Made by a program: the position numbers and the translations under genes. The notes below the pieces were generated by a model, which worked only from the letters and a program-made list of their open reading frames with translations, was not told the DNA's origin and ran no database searches. A stretch of DNA of 46,166 bases from Bacteroidetes bacterium HGW-Bacteroidetes-3 (lineage in GTDB: Bacteria > Bacteroidota > Bacteroidia > Flavobacteriales > Flavobacteriaceae). Shown one piece after another: positions 24,445 through 33,011 of the stretch (its first letter is position 1; each line of letters starts with the position of its first letter). The stretch is from the NCBI GenBank assembly GCA_002842505.1, contig PHDE01000008.1, positions 1-46,166 on the forward strand. Reading direction: 5' to 3'.

Positions 24445-24873
24445 TTAACAAGGGATTTTATCAATTCTTGTTTGATGGCGTCCGCCTTCAAATTTGATTG
24501 TTAAAAATATTTCCACAAAACCCAAAGCTTGTTGCAGGGAAACAAAACGTGCCGGGATGCTTAAAATATTGGCGTTGTTGTGTTGTCTCGCAAGCATCAC
24601 CAATTCATTGTTCCAACAAAGTGCAGCCCTAATTCCCCGGTGTTTATTAGCTGCCATTTGAGCGCCGTTTCCGCTTCCGCAAAGCGTTATTCCAAAATCA
24701 GCTTCACCACTTTCCACAGCGTTTGCAACGGGGTGAATGGTGTCAGGATAATCCATGCTCTCTTCTGAATCGGTTCCAAAATTTAACACTTTGTGTCCTT
24801 CTTTTTCCAGTAATTTTACAATTTCAAATTTGTATTCGGTTCCTGCGTGGTCATTTCCTATTGCAATGGTCAT
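24445..24873 (-). CDS. rpiB: Ribose 5-phosphate isomerase B
   Basis: RpiB interconverts ribose 5-phosphate and ribulose 5-phosphate in the pentose phosphate pathway. The 142-residue protein shows IGNDHAGTEYK at the N-terminus, TDSEESMDYPD, and the active-site CGSGNGAQMAANKHRGIRAALC with the catalytic Cys. Length is typical. It is a single gene with a good -7 box upstream, and a heptamer repeat tract abuts its 3' end. Confidence 0.95.
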   Translation of the reverse strand: MTIAIGNDHAGTEYKFEIVKLLEKEGHKVLNFGTDSEESMDYPDTIHPVANAVESGEADFGITLCGSGNGAQMAANKHRGIRAALCWNNELVMLARQHNNANILSIPARFVSLQQALGFVEIFLTIKFEGGRHQTRIDKIPC

Positions 24874-25398
24874 AAGTTGCTTTTTAATGCATTAATAGGT
24901 TACAAAAATACAAATTCATAGTTATTAACCTTCAAAAATTAAATTGTTAATAGCATTTTTTAATTTATTGATTCACAACTGCTTTATCAAAAAATGAAAT
25001 TGTGAACAACTTAGCGTTTAAAAATGAAAACTATATTTTGAAATATGAAGTAAATATTGTAATGCTAAAATTGCTAATTGCTGTGCAACTTTTTTTATCT
25101 TTTTTTAAATTTAGTTTTGAACAATTTTTAAGTCCATTATAAACATTTTGAAATGAAAAACTTATTAAATAATTGAAAAATTATTTGATTTCAAATATTG
25201 TTTATAACCTATTTAATTTTATTGATTTTTAACAGATTAAAATTTAATAAACTGTTTATATCTTTTGATAAATGACCTATAAAAATTAAAATACATAATT
25301 TTATTGTACTTATGAACACACTATCATAACCAACAATAGTTTTTAAATTTTTAAAAAAAGTTTTTTATTATAATATACTGTGTTGATAACATTAAAAA
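24874..25398. other. AT-rich intergenic region
   Basis: About 525 bp of very AT-rich DNA between rpiB and a small membrane-protein gene. Apart from the rpiB promoter at its left edge I see no gene, strong hairpin or organised repeat. Confidence 0.5.
24903..24910 (-). promoter_or_regulatory. -7 box of the rpiB promoter
   Basis: On the minus strand TATTTTTG lies 30 bases before the rpiB ATG. A TTTTTG with its TTG about 22 bases further upstream could serve as the -33 element. Confidence 0.5.
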
Positions 25399-25557
25399 TT
25401 AAACTTTAATAGTCAATTTTATAATGTTTGGCGATATTGAAATTACTTCAATAGTTTCTTTCGAAGAAAAATAAGTATTGATGCTTTTTATGGAAAAATA
25501 GATTCCTAAAAGAAGTACCATCAAAAAAAAGAGACTAATTTTATATAACCTTTTCAT
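25399..25557 (-). CDS. Small single-helix membrane protein, 52 residues
   Basis: An ATG-started 52-codon frame: MKRLYKIS, a hydrophobic helix (LFFLMVLLLGIYFSI), then a polar stretch KSINTYFSSKETIEVI and an end at KLTIKV. The Lys/Arg-rich N-terminus before one helix suggests N-in topology in the inner membrane. It is in the same orientation as rpiB and dagK. I recognise no family. In AT-rich DNA a hydrophobic chance frame is possible, but the well-formed topology favours a real gene. Confidence 0.5.
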   Translation of the reverse strand: MKRLYKISLFFLMVLLLGIYFSIKSINTYFSSKETIEVISISPNIIKLTIKV

Positions 25558-25613
25558 AATTATCGTTTTATCTTTATAATAGACGAACGATTTTACCGGA
25601 TATTACATTTTTC

Positions 25614-26552
25614 TTAAGATATTTTTAACAATTCGTTTTTAGGCACAATAAAATGCAATGCTTTAGGTAAAATTTCAGCTTCAAAACTTCCTGATCCCAC
25701 CAATTCGCCATCTGCTTGAATATATGTTTTTTGGGTGTCCAAAACAGTTATTTTTAATTGGGAGGTTTTATAATTTTTAACCAATTTATGATTCGTTATT
25801 TTACCATTAAATAATCCGCCTATATTTGCCAAAAGTGTTATTAAAGTTATTTTATTGATATGGGTAATATCAAAAAGTCCGTCGGTGGAATTTGCATTTT
25901 GGGTCAGTTGCATGCCGCCACCGGAATATTTGCAAATCCCAATTAAAAGCATCAAGGTTTTTTCTTCTATTTTAGTTTGATTAAAAGCAATTTCTAAAGT
26001 ACTTTTTTTATAACTGGTTAGGCTTGCCAAAGCTCCTGTTAAATAAGCTAAAAAACCTAAATTTTTGTAGTGGTGAACCTTATTTACTACGTAACCGTCA
26101 AAACCAATTCCGGCTAAATTGTTAAAATAAACTATGGAATTAGTTTTATAAATATGTAATTTTCCAATGTCTTGTTTTACGGTAAATTCTGCTTTTATGG
26201 TTTCAATCGCTTTTTTATGATTTTTTGATATTTGGTATGTTTTTACCCAATCGTTTCCGGTTCCAATAGGAATTATTCCAATTTTTATTGCTGAAATATT
26301 TTTCGGATTTAAACTTAAAATTCCGTTCACCATATTGTGCAGTGTTCCGTCTCCGCCAACGCAAATAAATTTTGTGAATCCTTTATGAATAGCTTCTTTT
26401 ATCAAAGCTTCAGAATGATTTTTGTGTTGGGTAAAACTAAAATCGAAGTCAAATTCTTGGCTTATCAATTCATGATGAATAGGAATCCATTTTTTCTTTG
26501 CTGCGCCATTTCCAGAAGTCGGATTTATAATAACAAACCATTTTGCAGTCAT
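25614..26552 (-). CDS. Diacylglycerol/lipid kinase family protein
   Basis: A 312-residue kinase of the DagK/YegS/sphingosine-kinase fold, which phosphorylates lipid hydroxyls with ATP. Key motifs are IINPTSGNGAAKK at the N-terminus, the nucleotide-binding VGGDGTLHNMVNG, IPIGTGNDWVKT and the later NSTDGLFDITHI. Family length is typical. It lies divergent to rnr. The exact lipid acceptor cannot be read from sequence. Confidence 0.92.
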   Translation of the reverse strand: MTAKWFVIINPTSGNGAAKKKWIPIHHELISQEFDFDFSFTQHKNHSEALIKEAIHKGFTKFICVGGDGTLHNMVNGILSLNPKNISAIKIGIIPIGTGNDWVKTYQISKNHKKAIETIKAEFTVKQDIGKLHIYKTNSIVYFNNLAGIGFDGYVVNKVHHYKNLGFLAYLTGALASLTSYKKSTLEIAFNQTKIEEKTLMLLIGICKYSGGGMQLTQNANSTDGLFDITHINKITLITLLANIGGLFNGKITNHKLVKNYKTSQLKITVLDTQKTYIQADGELVGSGSFEAEILPKALHFIVPKNELLKIS

Positions 26553-26634
26553 AGTAATCGTATAATTTAAAGTTTGAAAAATACAAATTGTTGTTAATAT
26601 AATTTTGAAATAATCAGTTTAGGGTAAAAAATCG

Positions 26635-26642
26635 TACTTTTG
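26635..26642 (+). promoter_or_regulatory. -7 box of the rnr promoter
   Basis: TACTTTTG fits TAnnTTTG, 25 bases before the rnr ATG. Confidence 0.45.
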
Positions 26643-26667
26643 AAGGAAATAAAAGTGAAATAAACAA

Positions 26668-28878
26668 ATGTCGAAAAGAAAAGAATTCCACAAAAAGAAA
26701 GGAAATGGGGTTAAAGATCTTACCCAAAAAATAACAAAAATTTTAAATCAATCTCCAAGTCAAGGTTTTAACTACCGACAAATTTGCGCAAAATTGCAAA
26801 TTACGGATGCCAACGGAAGAAGCCAAATTATTAAGAATTTAGAAGAATTAAAAGCGCAAAAAAAGATTGAGGAAACCGAACCCGGCAAATATAAAATTGC
26901 CGCGCTTTCAAAATATTACACAGGTACTATTGATGCCACAACAAATGGAAACGGTTATTTTATTTGTGATGAATTTGACCATGATATTTATATTCCTGCA
27001 CGAAATTTAAACCGTGCTTTACACAAAGATGTGGTTAAAATTTATTTGTACCATCGTCAAAAAAATAGCAGGGAAGAAGGTGATGTTGTAGAAATTATTA
27101 CACGCGCAAAAACCGAATTTGTTGGCGTATTGCAGCTGAGCAATAATTTTGGATTTGTGGTGCCTGATGATTCAAAAATGTATGCCGATATTTTTGTTCC
27201 GAAAAACAAGCTTAAAAATGCCGAACACGGAGATAAAGTTTTGGTAAAAATGGTAGATTGGCCCGAAAATTCGAAAAATCCTTTTGGGGAAATTTTGGTT
27301 GTTTTAGGAAAACCCGGCGACCACGATACAGAAATTCATTCCATACTTTTAGAATACGGCTTGCCATACAAGTTTGACGAAAAAGTGGAGAATGATGCTG
27401 CAAAACTTATAGTGGAAATTACAAAAGATGAGATTGCCAAGCGCAGGGATATGCGAAAAGACCTTACTTTTACCATAGATCCAAAAGACGCAAAAGATTT
27501 TGACGATGCATTGTCGTTTGAAATATTGGAAAACGGCAATTACGAAATTGGAATCCATATTGCCGATGTTTCCCATTATTTGCAAGAAAATACTTTTTTG
27601 GACGATGAGGCCTACAATAGGGCAACATCTGTTTATTTAGTGGACAGGGTTGTACCAATGCTTCCGGAAGTATTGTCGAATGGCGTTTGTTCGTTGCGTC
27701 CAAATGAAGAAAAATTGACTTTTTCGGCCGTTTTTGAAATTAATGAAAAAGCGCATGTCATTCATGAATGGTTTGGAAGAACAGTCACTTATTCCGATCA
27801 ACGTTTTGCTTATGAAGAAGCACAGGAAATTATTGAATCAAAAAGCAATTCAATTCCACAAAAAATTTCCATAACAGGCGAAGCATATAATGTTGAACCC
27901 GAAATTGTATCCGCAGTGTTAAAAATGGATAAATTGGCTAAAATTCTTCGGAAAAAAAGATTGCAACAAGGTGCGATAACATTTGACAGGGCCGAAGTAA
28001 AATTTATTTTGGATGAAAAATCAGAGCCTATCGGCGTTTATTTTAAAGAAGCCAAAGACGCCAATAAATTAATTGAAGAATTTATGTTGTTGGCGAACAG
28101 AAAAGTTGCCGAATTTGTGGGCAGAAGTAAAGGATTGCCAACTAAAAACACCTTCATTTATCGCGTACACGATGAACCAAATGTGGATAAATTAGCGGCG
28201 CTTCAAACCATTGTAAGCAAGTTTGGCTATTCTAATAAAATTGATATGTCAAGCAAAGAATCCACCGCAGCGTCATTAAATAAATTATTGAGCGACGTGA
28301 GCGGAAAAAACGAAGCAAATATGATTGAAACGTTGGCGGTAAGAACCATGAGCAAGGCAGTTTATACGACTGATAATATTGGACATTATGGATTGGCTTT
28401 CGATTATTACAGCCATTTTACCTCACCAATAAGACGATATCCAGATGTGATGACACACCGTTTATTGCAACACTATCTTTCTGGCGGCAAATCTCCGAAA
28501 GCGGAAGGTTATGAAGAAAAATGCAAACATTCTTCGGAAAGAGAACAATTGGCCACAAGTGCAGAGCGTGATTCAATCAAGTATATGCAGGTTAAATATA
28601 TGGAAAAACATATGGACCAAGAATTTAAAGGGGTGATTTCCGGCGTTACGGAATGGGGAATTTATGTTGAAATTATTGAAAACGGCTGTGAAGGAATGTG
28701 CAGAATTCGCGAAATTACCGATGATTTTTACATTTTTGACGAAAAACAATATGCTTTGGTGGGCCAATCTTCTAACAATCTTTACCAATTGGGCGACCAA
28801 GTTTTAATTAAAGTAAAACACACCGATTTAGAGCGAAAACATTTGGATTTTACGTTATTGGAAAAGATTAATAAATAA
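26668..28878 (+). CDS. rnr: Ribonuclease R
   Basis: A 3'-5' exoribonuclease of the RNB family that degrades structured RNA and takes part in mRNA turnover and rRNA quality control. The 736 residues include an N-terminal helix-turn-helix segment (about 15-75), two cold-shock domains, the RNB catalytic core with TIDPKDAKDFDDALSFE (the Asp cluster) and YSHFTSPIRRYPDVMTHRLLQHYL, and a C-terminal S1 domain (FKGVISGVTEWGIYVEIIENGCEGMCRI). Start at ATG followed by a Lys-rich tail MSKRKEFHKKKGN. It is intact and divergent from the lipid kinase gene. Confidence 0.97.
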   Translation: MSKRKEFHKKKGNGVKDLTQKITKILNQSPSQGFNYRQICAKLQITDANGRSQIIKNLEELKAQKKIEETEPGKYKIAALSKYYTGTIDATTNGNGYFICDEFDHDIYIPARNLNRALHKDVVKIYLYHRQKNSREEGDVVEIITRAKTEFVGVLQLSNNFGFVVPDDSKMYADIFVPKNKLKNAEHGDKVLVKMVDWPENSKNPFGEILVVLGKPGDHDTEIHSILLEYGLPYKFDEKVENDAAKLIVEITKDEIAKRRDMRKDLTFTIDPKDAKDFDDALSFEILENGNYEIGIHIADVSHYLQENTFLDDEAYNRATSVYLVDRVVPMLPEVLSNGVCSLRPNEEKLTFSAVFEINEKAHVIHEWFGRTVTYSDQRFAYEEAQEIIESKSNSIPQKISITGEAYNVEPEIVSAVLKMDKLAKILRKKRLQQGAITFDRAEVKFILDEKSEPIGVYFKEAKDANKLIEEFMLLANRKVAEFVGRSKGLPTKNTFIYRVHDEPNVDKLAALQTIVSKFGYSNKIDMSSKESTAASLNKLLSDVSGKNEANMIETLAVRTMSKAVYTTDNIGHYGLAFDYYSHFTSPIRRYPDVMTHRLLQHYLSGGKSPKAEGYEEKCKHSSEREQLATSAERDSIKYMQVKYMEKHMDQEFKGVISGVTEWGIYVEIIENGCEGMCRIREITDDFYIFDEKQYALVGQSSNNLYQLGDQVLIKVKHTDLERKHLDFTLLEKINK

Positions 28879-28939
28879 TTAACAAAATAGGTACAATTTT
28901 TGTTTTCAAGTGTAGTTATTAACAAAAATGATATTAAAA

Positions 28940-29614
28940 ATGAAAAAACTTACTTTATTGCTTATTTTATCTTGTTCAATACTTTTTGCGCAAGAACCAA
29001 TCACCACAAAATTAGGAGATTTTAAAACCTTGAAAGTATTCAATGGCTTAACGGTTGAATTGCAAAAATCTTCCAGTTCAAAAATTGAAATTTCTGGCTC
29101 ACAAGCAAGCGATGTTTCTGTTAAAAATTCAAACGGCACCCTAAAAATCACTTTAAAATTCCCTAAAAATTTTTCTGCCGAAAATATAAATATTGTGCTT
29201 TATTATGATAATGACATTGCCGTTTTAGACGCCAATGAAGGTGCCACAATATTTTCTGATGAAGGCATAAAACAACAGCATTTGGAAGCAAAAACACAGG
29301 AAGGCGCAAAAATTAAATTGGACATAGACACAAAATACCTGACCGTAAAAAGTGTTTCCGGCGGCATTATTAAACTTACCGGAATTGCTGATAACCAAAA
29401 TATTGAAGCTACTACAGGGGGTATTTATGACGCTTATGGCGTTAAAAGCAAACAAGCAACGGTTACTGCGGCGTCAGGCGCAAATGTAGAAGTTACAGTT
29501 TCTGAAATGTTGGATGCAAAAGTTCGTTTTGGCGGCAATATTTTTTACAAGGGAACCCCTGAAGTATTAAAAACCAATAAAATAATAGGCGGTAGCATTA
29601 AAGATAAAAATTAA
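28940..29614 (+). CDS. Exported GIN-domain (DUF2807) protein
   Basis: A 224-residue protein with a signal peptide (MKKLTLLLILSCSILFAQ). The mature protein is a right-handed beta-helix-like head GIN domain: FKTLKVFNGLTVELQKS, then a series of short strands with repeated Gly/Thr/Ala turns (ANEGATIFSDEGI, AKTQEGAKIKL, SVSGGIIKLTG, ATTGGIYDAYG). Such proteins are common, surface-associated or periplasmic, and of unknown function in Bacteroidota. An upstream in-frame ATG at 28928 would add four residues; MKK is the more usual start. Confidence 0.88.
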   Translation: MKKLTLLLILSCSILFAQEPITTKLGDFKTLKVFNGLTVELQKSSSSKIEISGSQASDVSVKNSNGTLKITLKFPKNFSAENINIVLYYDNDIAVLDANEGATIFSDEGIKQQHLEAKTQEGAKIKLDIDTKYLTVKSVSGGIIKLTGIADNQNIEATTGGIYDAYGVKSKQATVTAASGANVEVTVSEMLDAKVRFGGNIFYKGTPEVLKTNKIIGGSIKDKN

Positions 29615-29635
29615 ATTTAGTTTTGAATTAATTAC

Positions 29636-29643
29636 TATCTTTG
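29636..29643 (+). promoter_or_regulatory. -7 box of the tatA promoter
   Basis: TATCTTTG fits TAnnTTTG, 22 bases before the tatA ATG. Confidence 0.5.
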
Positions 29644-29664
29644 TATCGCTAAAATTTTTAAATT

Positions 29665-29859
29665 ATGAACGCATTATATATTTTTTTAGGGATGGTTGGC
29701 CCTTGGCAATGGATTATTATTGGCTTGGCTATTTTATTATTGTTTGGAGGGAAAAAATTGCCCGAGTTGATGAAAGGTCTTGGCGGTGGTGTAAAAGAAT
29801 TTAAAAAAGCGATTAAAGACGATAATGACGAGGATAAAAAGGAAGAAGAAAAAAAATAA
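29665..29859 (+). CDS. tatA: Sec-independent translocase subunit TatA/E
   Basis: A 64-residue twin-arginine translocation pore subunit: short N-terminal helix (GPWQWIIIGLAILLLFGG), the FGGKKLPELMKGLGGG hinge, an amphipathic helix (VKEFKKAIKDD) and an acidic/basic tail. TatA oligomers admit folded proteins with twin-arginine signals across the inner membrane. tatC is not in the window. A bidirectional terminator follows directly. Confidence 0.95.
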   Translation: MNALYIFLGMVGPWQWIIIGLAILLLFGGKKLPELMKGLGGGVKEFKKAIKDDNDEDKKEEEKK

Positions 29860-29880
29860 ATTTATACCTTGATAAAACAA

Positions 29881-29908
29881 AAAAACCTGTGCAAGCACAG
29901 GTTTTTTT
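29881..29908. terminator. Bidirectional terminator between tatA and the SPFH gene
   Basis: AAAAACCTGTG pairs with CACAGGTTTTT around a CAAG loop, with an A-run on one side and a T-run on the other. It serves both the rightward tatA and the leftward SPFH transcripts. Confidence 0.9.
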
Positions 29909-29921
29909 ATGCTTTATAAAT

Positions 29922-30845
29922 TTATTTTTTTGATTTTTTAGAATCAACATCATTAGAAGATTCATTTATTTTATTGGCGGCAACCATACCGGCAACCATG
30001 TCAGTTAACATAGAACTGGCAGCACTTGGATTGTTAGGCAATAAAATTAAATTGGATTTAGAGTCAGATCCAATGCTTTGTAACGTGTCATAATGTTGCG
30101 TTACTATGATTAAAGCGGATGCTTCTTGGCTGTTGATTCCAGCTTTATTTAAAACATCAACACTTTCCACTAAACCGCGCGCAATCTCTCTGCGTTGATC
30201 CGCAATACCTCTTCCTTGCAATCGTTTGCTTTCAGCCTCGGCTTTTGCTCTCTCCACAATTAAAATACGTTGCGCATCACCTTCGTGTTGAGCCGCAATT
30301 TTTTCGCGTTCTGCAGCATTAATTCTATTCATGGCGATTTTCACATTTTCATCAGGGTCAATATCTGTTACCAAGGCTTTTATGATATCATATCCATAAT
30401 CAAGCATCGCCTCTTTTAAATCACGTTGAATAGCAAGCGCAATTTCTTCCTTTTTTTCAAATACATCATCTAAAATCATTTTAGGGACTTCCGCACGCAC
30501 CACATCAAATATAAAGGCAGTAATTTGTTCGTGTGGATTTTGAAGTTTATAAAAGGCATCGTACACGTGGCCGGATCTTATTAAAAATTGTACCGAAATT
30601 TTTAGGTGTACAAAAACATCATCTTTGGTTTTTGTTTCAACAATGACGTCTAATTGTTGAACACGCAAATTTACGCGTCCCGCAACTTTATCTATCAAGG
30701 GTATTTTAAGTTGTAAACCTGGGTTTTTTGTACTTTGAAATTTACCAAAGCGTTCAATAATGGCAATTGTTTGTTGTTTTACGGTAAATAAACCAGTGCC
30801 AACAACTACAACAAGAATAAAAATAGCAATATACGTTCCAATCAT
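29922..30845 (-). CDS. SPFH/band 7 (stomatin-like) membrane protein
   Basis: A 307-residue protein with one N-terminal membrane helix (about residues 3-21), then the SPFH domain (FTVKQQTIAIIERFGKFQS, LRVQQLDVIVETKTKDDVFV, VVRAEVPKMILDDVFEKKEEI), a coiled coil rich in Ala/Glu/Arg (AAEREKIAAQHEGDAQRI, AKAEAESKRLQG) and a Ser/Lys-rich tail. Such proteins build oligomeric scaffolds in membrane microdomains and affect proteases or membrane fluidity. No NfeD partner is present. It follows gltX by 55 bases and may share its message. Confidence 0.92.
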   Translation of the reverse strand: MIGTYIAIFILVVVVGTGLFTVKQQTIAIIERFGKFQSTKNPGLQLKIPLIDKVAGRVNLRVQQLDVIVETKTKDDVFVHLKISVQFLIRSGHVYDAFYKLQNPHEQITAFIFDVVRAEVPKMILDDVFEKKEEIALAIQRDLKEAMLDYGYDIIKALVTDIDPDENVKIAMNRINAAEREKIAAQHEGDAQRILIVERAKAEAESKRLQGRGIADQRREIARGLVESVDVLNKAGINSQEASALIIVTQHYDTLQSIGSDSKSNLILLPNNPSAASSMLTDMVAGMVAANKINESSNDVDSKKSKK

Positions 30846-30900
30846 TTTTTTTAATTTAAAGGATTAATGAATGTTTAAAGATACAAAAAGCAGTTTTATT

Positions 30901-32430
30901 TTATAGCGTATTAATTGCCTTATTTATTCTTCGAATTGTTTCTTGTTTGCCAATCATTTCGGCAATATCAAATAAGTGCGGACCTTTTAATTCCCCAACC
31001 AGACTTAGTCTAAATGGTTGCATCACTTTTCCAAAACCAATTTCTTTGTCAGAAATCCATTCTTTAATGGTGTTTTCAAAATTATGGGAAGTAAAATCTT
31101 TCACAGTTTCAATAACGCCAATCAATTCTTGCATCAATTCGGCCGTATCTTCTTTCCATTGTTTTTTAACCGCTTTTTCATCATAGACAGTTGGAGCCAC
31201 AAAAAAGAAGCTGCTCAATTCCCAAAAATCTTTAACGAATGTTGCTCGTTCTTTAATTAAAGAAACCACTTTTGTCACATATTGCAAATCTTTTTCAATG
31301 CCTTTCTCAGTAAGAATTGGTGTATAAAGTGCCGCCAATGCTGAATTAGATTTCAACAACATATATTGCTGATTGAACCAGTTTGTTTTTTCTGGACTAA
31401 ATTTTGCGCCGCTTTTGCTTACGCGTTCTATGGTAAATGCTTCACAAAGTGCTGACAAAGTAAAAATTTCTTGTTCCGTTCCGGGGTTCCAACCTAAAAG
31501 TGCCAGCATATTTATAAAAGCATCAGCAAAATAGCCGTCTTCTCTATATCCGCGAGAAATTTCTCCTGTTTCTTCATTTTTGTAAGCCAAAGGAAATACC
31601 GGAAATCCTAGTTTGTCGCCATCTCGTTTGCTTAATTTTCCTTTTCCTACAGGTTTTAAAATAAGCGGCAAATGCGCAAATTCAGGCGCTTTCCAGCCAA
31701 AAGCTTCATACAATGCAATATGAAGTGGCAATGAAGGCAGCCATTCTTCGCCACGAATTACGTGGGTAATTTCCATCAAATGGTCGTCCACAATATTTGC
31801 CAAATGATAGGTTGGCATTCCGTCGCTTTTAAACAAAATTTTATCGTCCAAAATGTCTTTTCTGAAGGAAACATCGCCGCGAATCATATCCACAGTTTCA
31901 ATAGTGGCTTCGGTTTGTTCAATTATTGGTTTGTGCATTTTAAAACGCACAACATATTTATCGCCATTAGCCAATCTTTTTGCAACATCATCTTTTGACA
32001 AGGAAATTGAATTGGTCAGTTTTGACCTGTTGTGCCAGTTATAAATGAAGGTTTTTCCTTTTTCTTCGTGGTCAATTCTGTGAAAATCAAGTTCTTCATT
32101 GGAATCGAATGCATAATAGGCTTTTCCCTTTTCAATCAACGTTTCTGCGTATTGTTTGTAAATTTCCTTGCGTTCGGATTGGCGATAAGGACCAAATTTT
32201 TCATTTTTTCCCGGGCCTTCATCAAAAGGAATATTGCACCAGTTTAAGGCGTCAATAATATATTGTTCCGCATTCGCCACATAACGTGCTTGGTCTGTAT
32301 CTTCAATGCGCAAAATAAAAGTTCCGTTATGTTTTTTGGCAAATAAATAGTTAAAAAGTGCGGTTCTTACACCGCCAATATGTAGAGGTCCCGTTGGGCT
32401 GGGAGCAAATCGAACACGAACATTGGTCAT
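30901..32430 (-). CDS. gltX: Glutamate-tRNA ligase
   Basis: Class I aminoacyl-tRNA synthetase charging tRNA-Glu. The 509-residue protein has the HIGH-type motif APSPTGPLHIGGVRTAL, the LRIEDTDQARY segment, WCNIPFDEGPG and the KMSKS counterpart KLSKRDGDKLGFPVFP, followed by an all-helical anticodon-binding domain. Length and motifs fit bacterial GluRS rather than GlnRS. The start is supported by a -7 box just upstream. Confidence 0.97.
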   Translation of the reverse strand: MTNVRVRFAPSPTGPLHIGGVRTALFNYLFAKKHNGTFILRIEDTDQARYVANAEQYIIDALNWCNIPFDEGPGKNEKFGPYRQSERKEIYKQYAETLIEKGKAYYAFDSNEELDFHRIDHEEKGKTFIYNWHNRSKLTNSISLSKDDVAKRLANGDKYVVRFKMHKPIIEQTEATIETVDMIRGDVSFRKDILDDKILFKSDGMPTYHLANIVDDHLMEITHVIRGEEWLPSLPLHIALYEAFGWKAPEFAHLPLILKPVGKGKLSKRDGDKLGFPVFPLAYKNEETGEISRGYREDGYFADAFINMLALLGWNPGTEQEIFTLSALCEAFTIERVSKSGAKFSPEKTNWFNQQYMLLKSNSALAALYTPILTEKGIEKDLQYVTKVVSLIKERATFVKDFWELSSFFFVAPTVYDEKAVKKQWKEDTAELMQELIGVIETVKDFTSHNFENTIKEWISDKEIGFGKVMQPFRLSLVGELKGPHLFDIAEMIGKQETIRRINKAINTL

Positions 32431-32451
32431 TTTATCTTATGTTTTAAGATG

Positions 32452-32459
32452 CAAAGATA
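32452..32459 (-). promoter_or_regulatory. -7 box of the gltX promoter
   Basis: On the minus strand TATCTTTG lies 22 bases before the gltX ATG. Confidence 0.5.
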
Positions 32460-32491
32460 AATTTTCAACATGAATATGCGTATTTATTAAC

Positions 32492-32518
32492 AAAAAAAGG
32501 TTGCTCGAAAGCAACCTT
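32492..32518 (-). terminator. Terminator, leftward
   Basis: AAGGTTGCT (32497-32505) pairs with AGCAACCTT (32510-32518) around a CGAA loop. The T-run is on the minus strand after the stem, so it ends a leftward transcript. The small gene at 32610-32768 is the only candidate upstream of it. Confidence 0.8.
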
Positions 32519-32609
32519 AAAATCAGCCCAAAAACGATTTTTTTATTATACTTAACATTAACCAATGCTAAATGAGCAACGTGTGGGAATTAATAGACAA
32601 TAATTTTTA

Positions 32610-32768
32610 CTATTTTATTTTGATATTTTTTTCCATGATTCTTTGTGATTCCGACCCAGAAATTACTTTATTCAGAAGGAATATGTTTAGGCAGAAGATC
32701 ATAAATACAATGAAGCCAACAATAAATAATTTTTGGTTTTTTTGATTCATATTTTTAAGGAAACGCAT
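32610..32768 (-). CDS. Small single-helix membrane protein, 52 residues
   Basis: An ATG-started 52-codon frame: MRFLKNMNQKNQK, one hydrophobic helix (LFIVGFIVFMIFCLNIFLL), then a polar tail (NKVISGSESQRIMEKNIKIK). It has the same length and general plan as the small gene at 25399-25557, although the sequences are not obviously alike. A leftward terminator lies about 90 bases downstream, which supports a real transcription unit. An internal ATG at codon 7 is an alternative start. No family recognised. Confidence 0.55.
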   Translation of the reverse strand: MRFLKNMNQKNQKLFIVGFIVFMIFCLNIFLLNKVISGSESQRIMEKNIKIK

Positions 32769-32817
32769 TTTGTTCAAAATTTACTTCAAAAGTAATTTAA
32801 ATAAGAGGTGTGAGAGC

Positions 32818-32854
32818 GGGGCAATACCCTTAAATTTTTAGGGGGTATTTCCCC
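32818..32854 (+). promoter_or_regulatory. Long GC-rich dyad upstream of the sensory operon
   Basis: GGGGCAATACCC (32818-32829) and GGGTATTTCCCC (32843-32854) are complementary at 11 of 12 positions around a 13-base AT-rich centre. The arms contain TACCC half-sites resembling NarL-family heptamers. The dyad lies about 24 bases upstream of a -7-like box, a suitable place for an activator. The T-run after it would also allow a terminator function, but no rightward gene precedes it. Confidence 0.55.
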
Positions 32855-32877
32855 TTTTTTATAAAAAAGGAAAAGAT

Positions 32878-32885
32878 TATCTTTA
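32878..32885 (+). promoter_or_regulatory. Probable -7 box of the sensory operon
   Basis: TATCTTTA matches TAnnTTTG except for the last base, which would suit an activator-dependent promoter. The transcript would start near 32891 and have a leader of about 120 bases containing the duplicated element and a hairpin. Confidence 0.4.
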
Positions 32886-32912
32886 GCGATATTTTACTTA
32901 AAATTTTAGCTT

Positions 32913-32967
32913 GATGAAACGAGCATAACAAATTTTGAAACACAAAGCAATGATTAATGGCGAACAG
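32913..32967 (+). repeat. Dispersed leader element, copy B
   Basis: Matches 855-910 (minus strand) at 51 of 55 positions. It ends 44 bases before the ATG of the first gene of the sensory operon, compared with 33 bases before lipB for copy A. Its short frame starts MINGEQ and runs 16 codons (32951-33001), ending 10 bases before the next ATG. Confidence 0.7.
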
Positions 32968-32983
32968 TCCCGAATTTTCGGGA
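32968..32983 (+). other. Leader hairpin
   Basis: TCCCGAATTTTCGGGA is a perfect 16-base palindrome in the leader of the sensory operon, immediately after the duplicated element. It could be an RNA hairpin or a protein site. Confidence 0.6.
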
Positions 32984-33011
32984 TTACCGCTAAAAAATAA
33001 AATTTAAACAG

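Noticed and set aside
32818-32866. GC-rich dyad with T-run as an ordinary terminator
   Set aside because: No rightward gene lies upstream for it to terminate; its place before a -7-like box fits a regulatory site better, though a terminator is not excluded.
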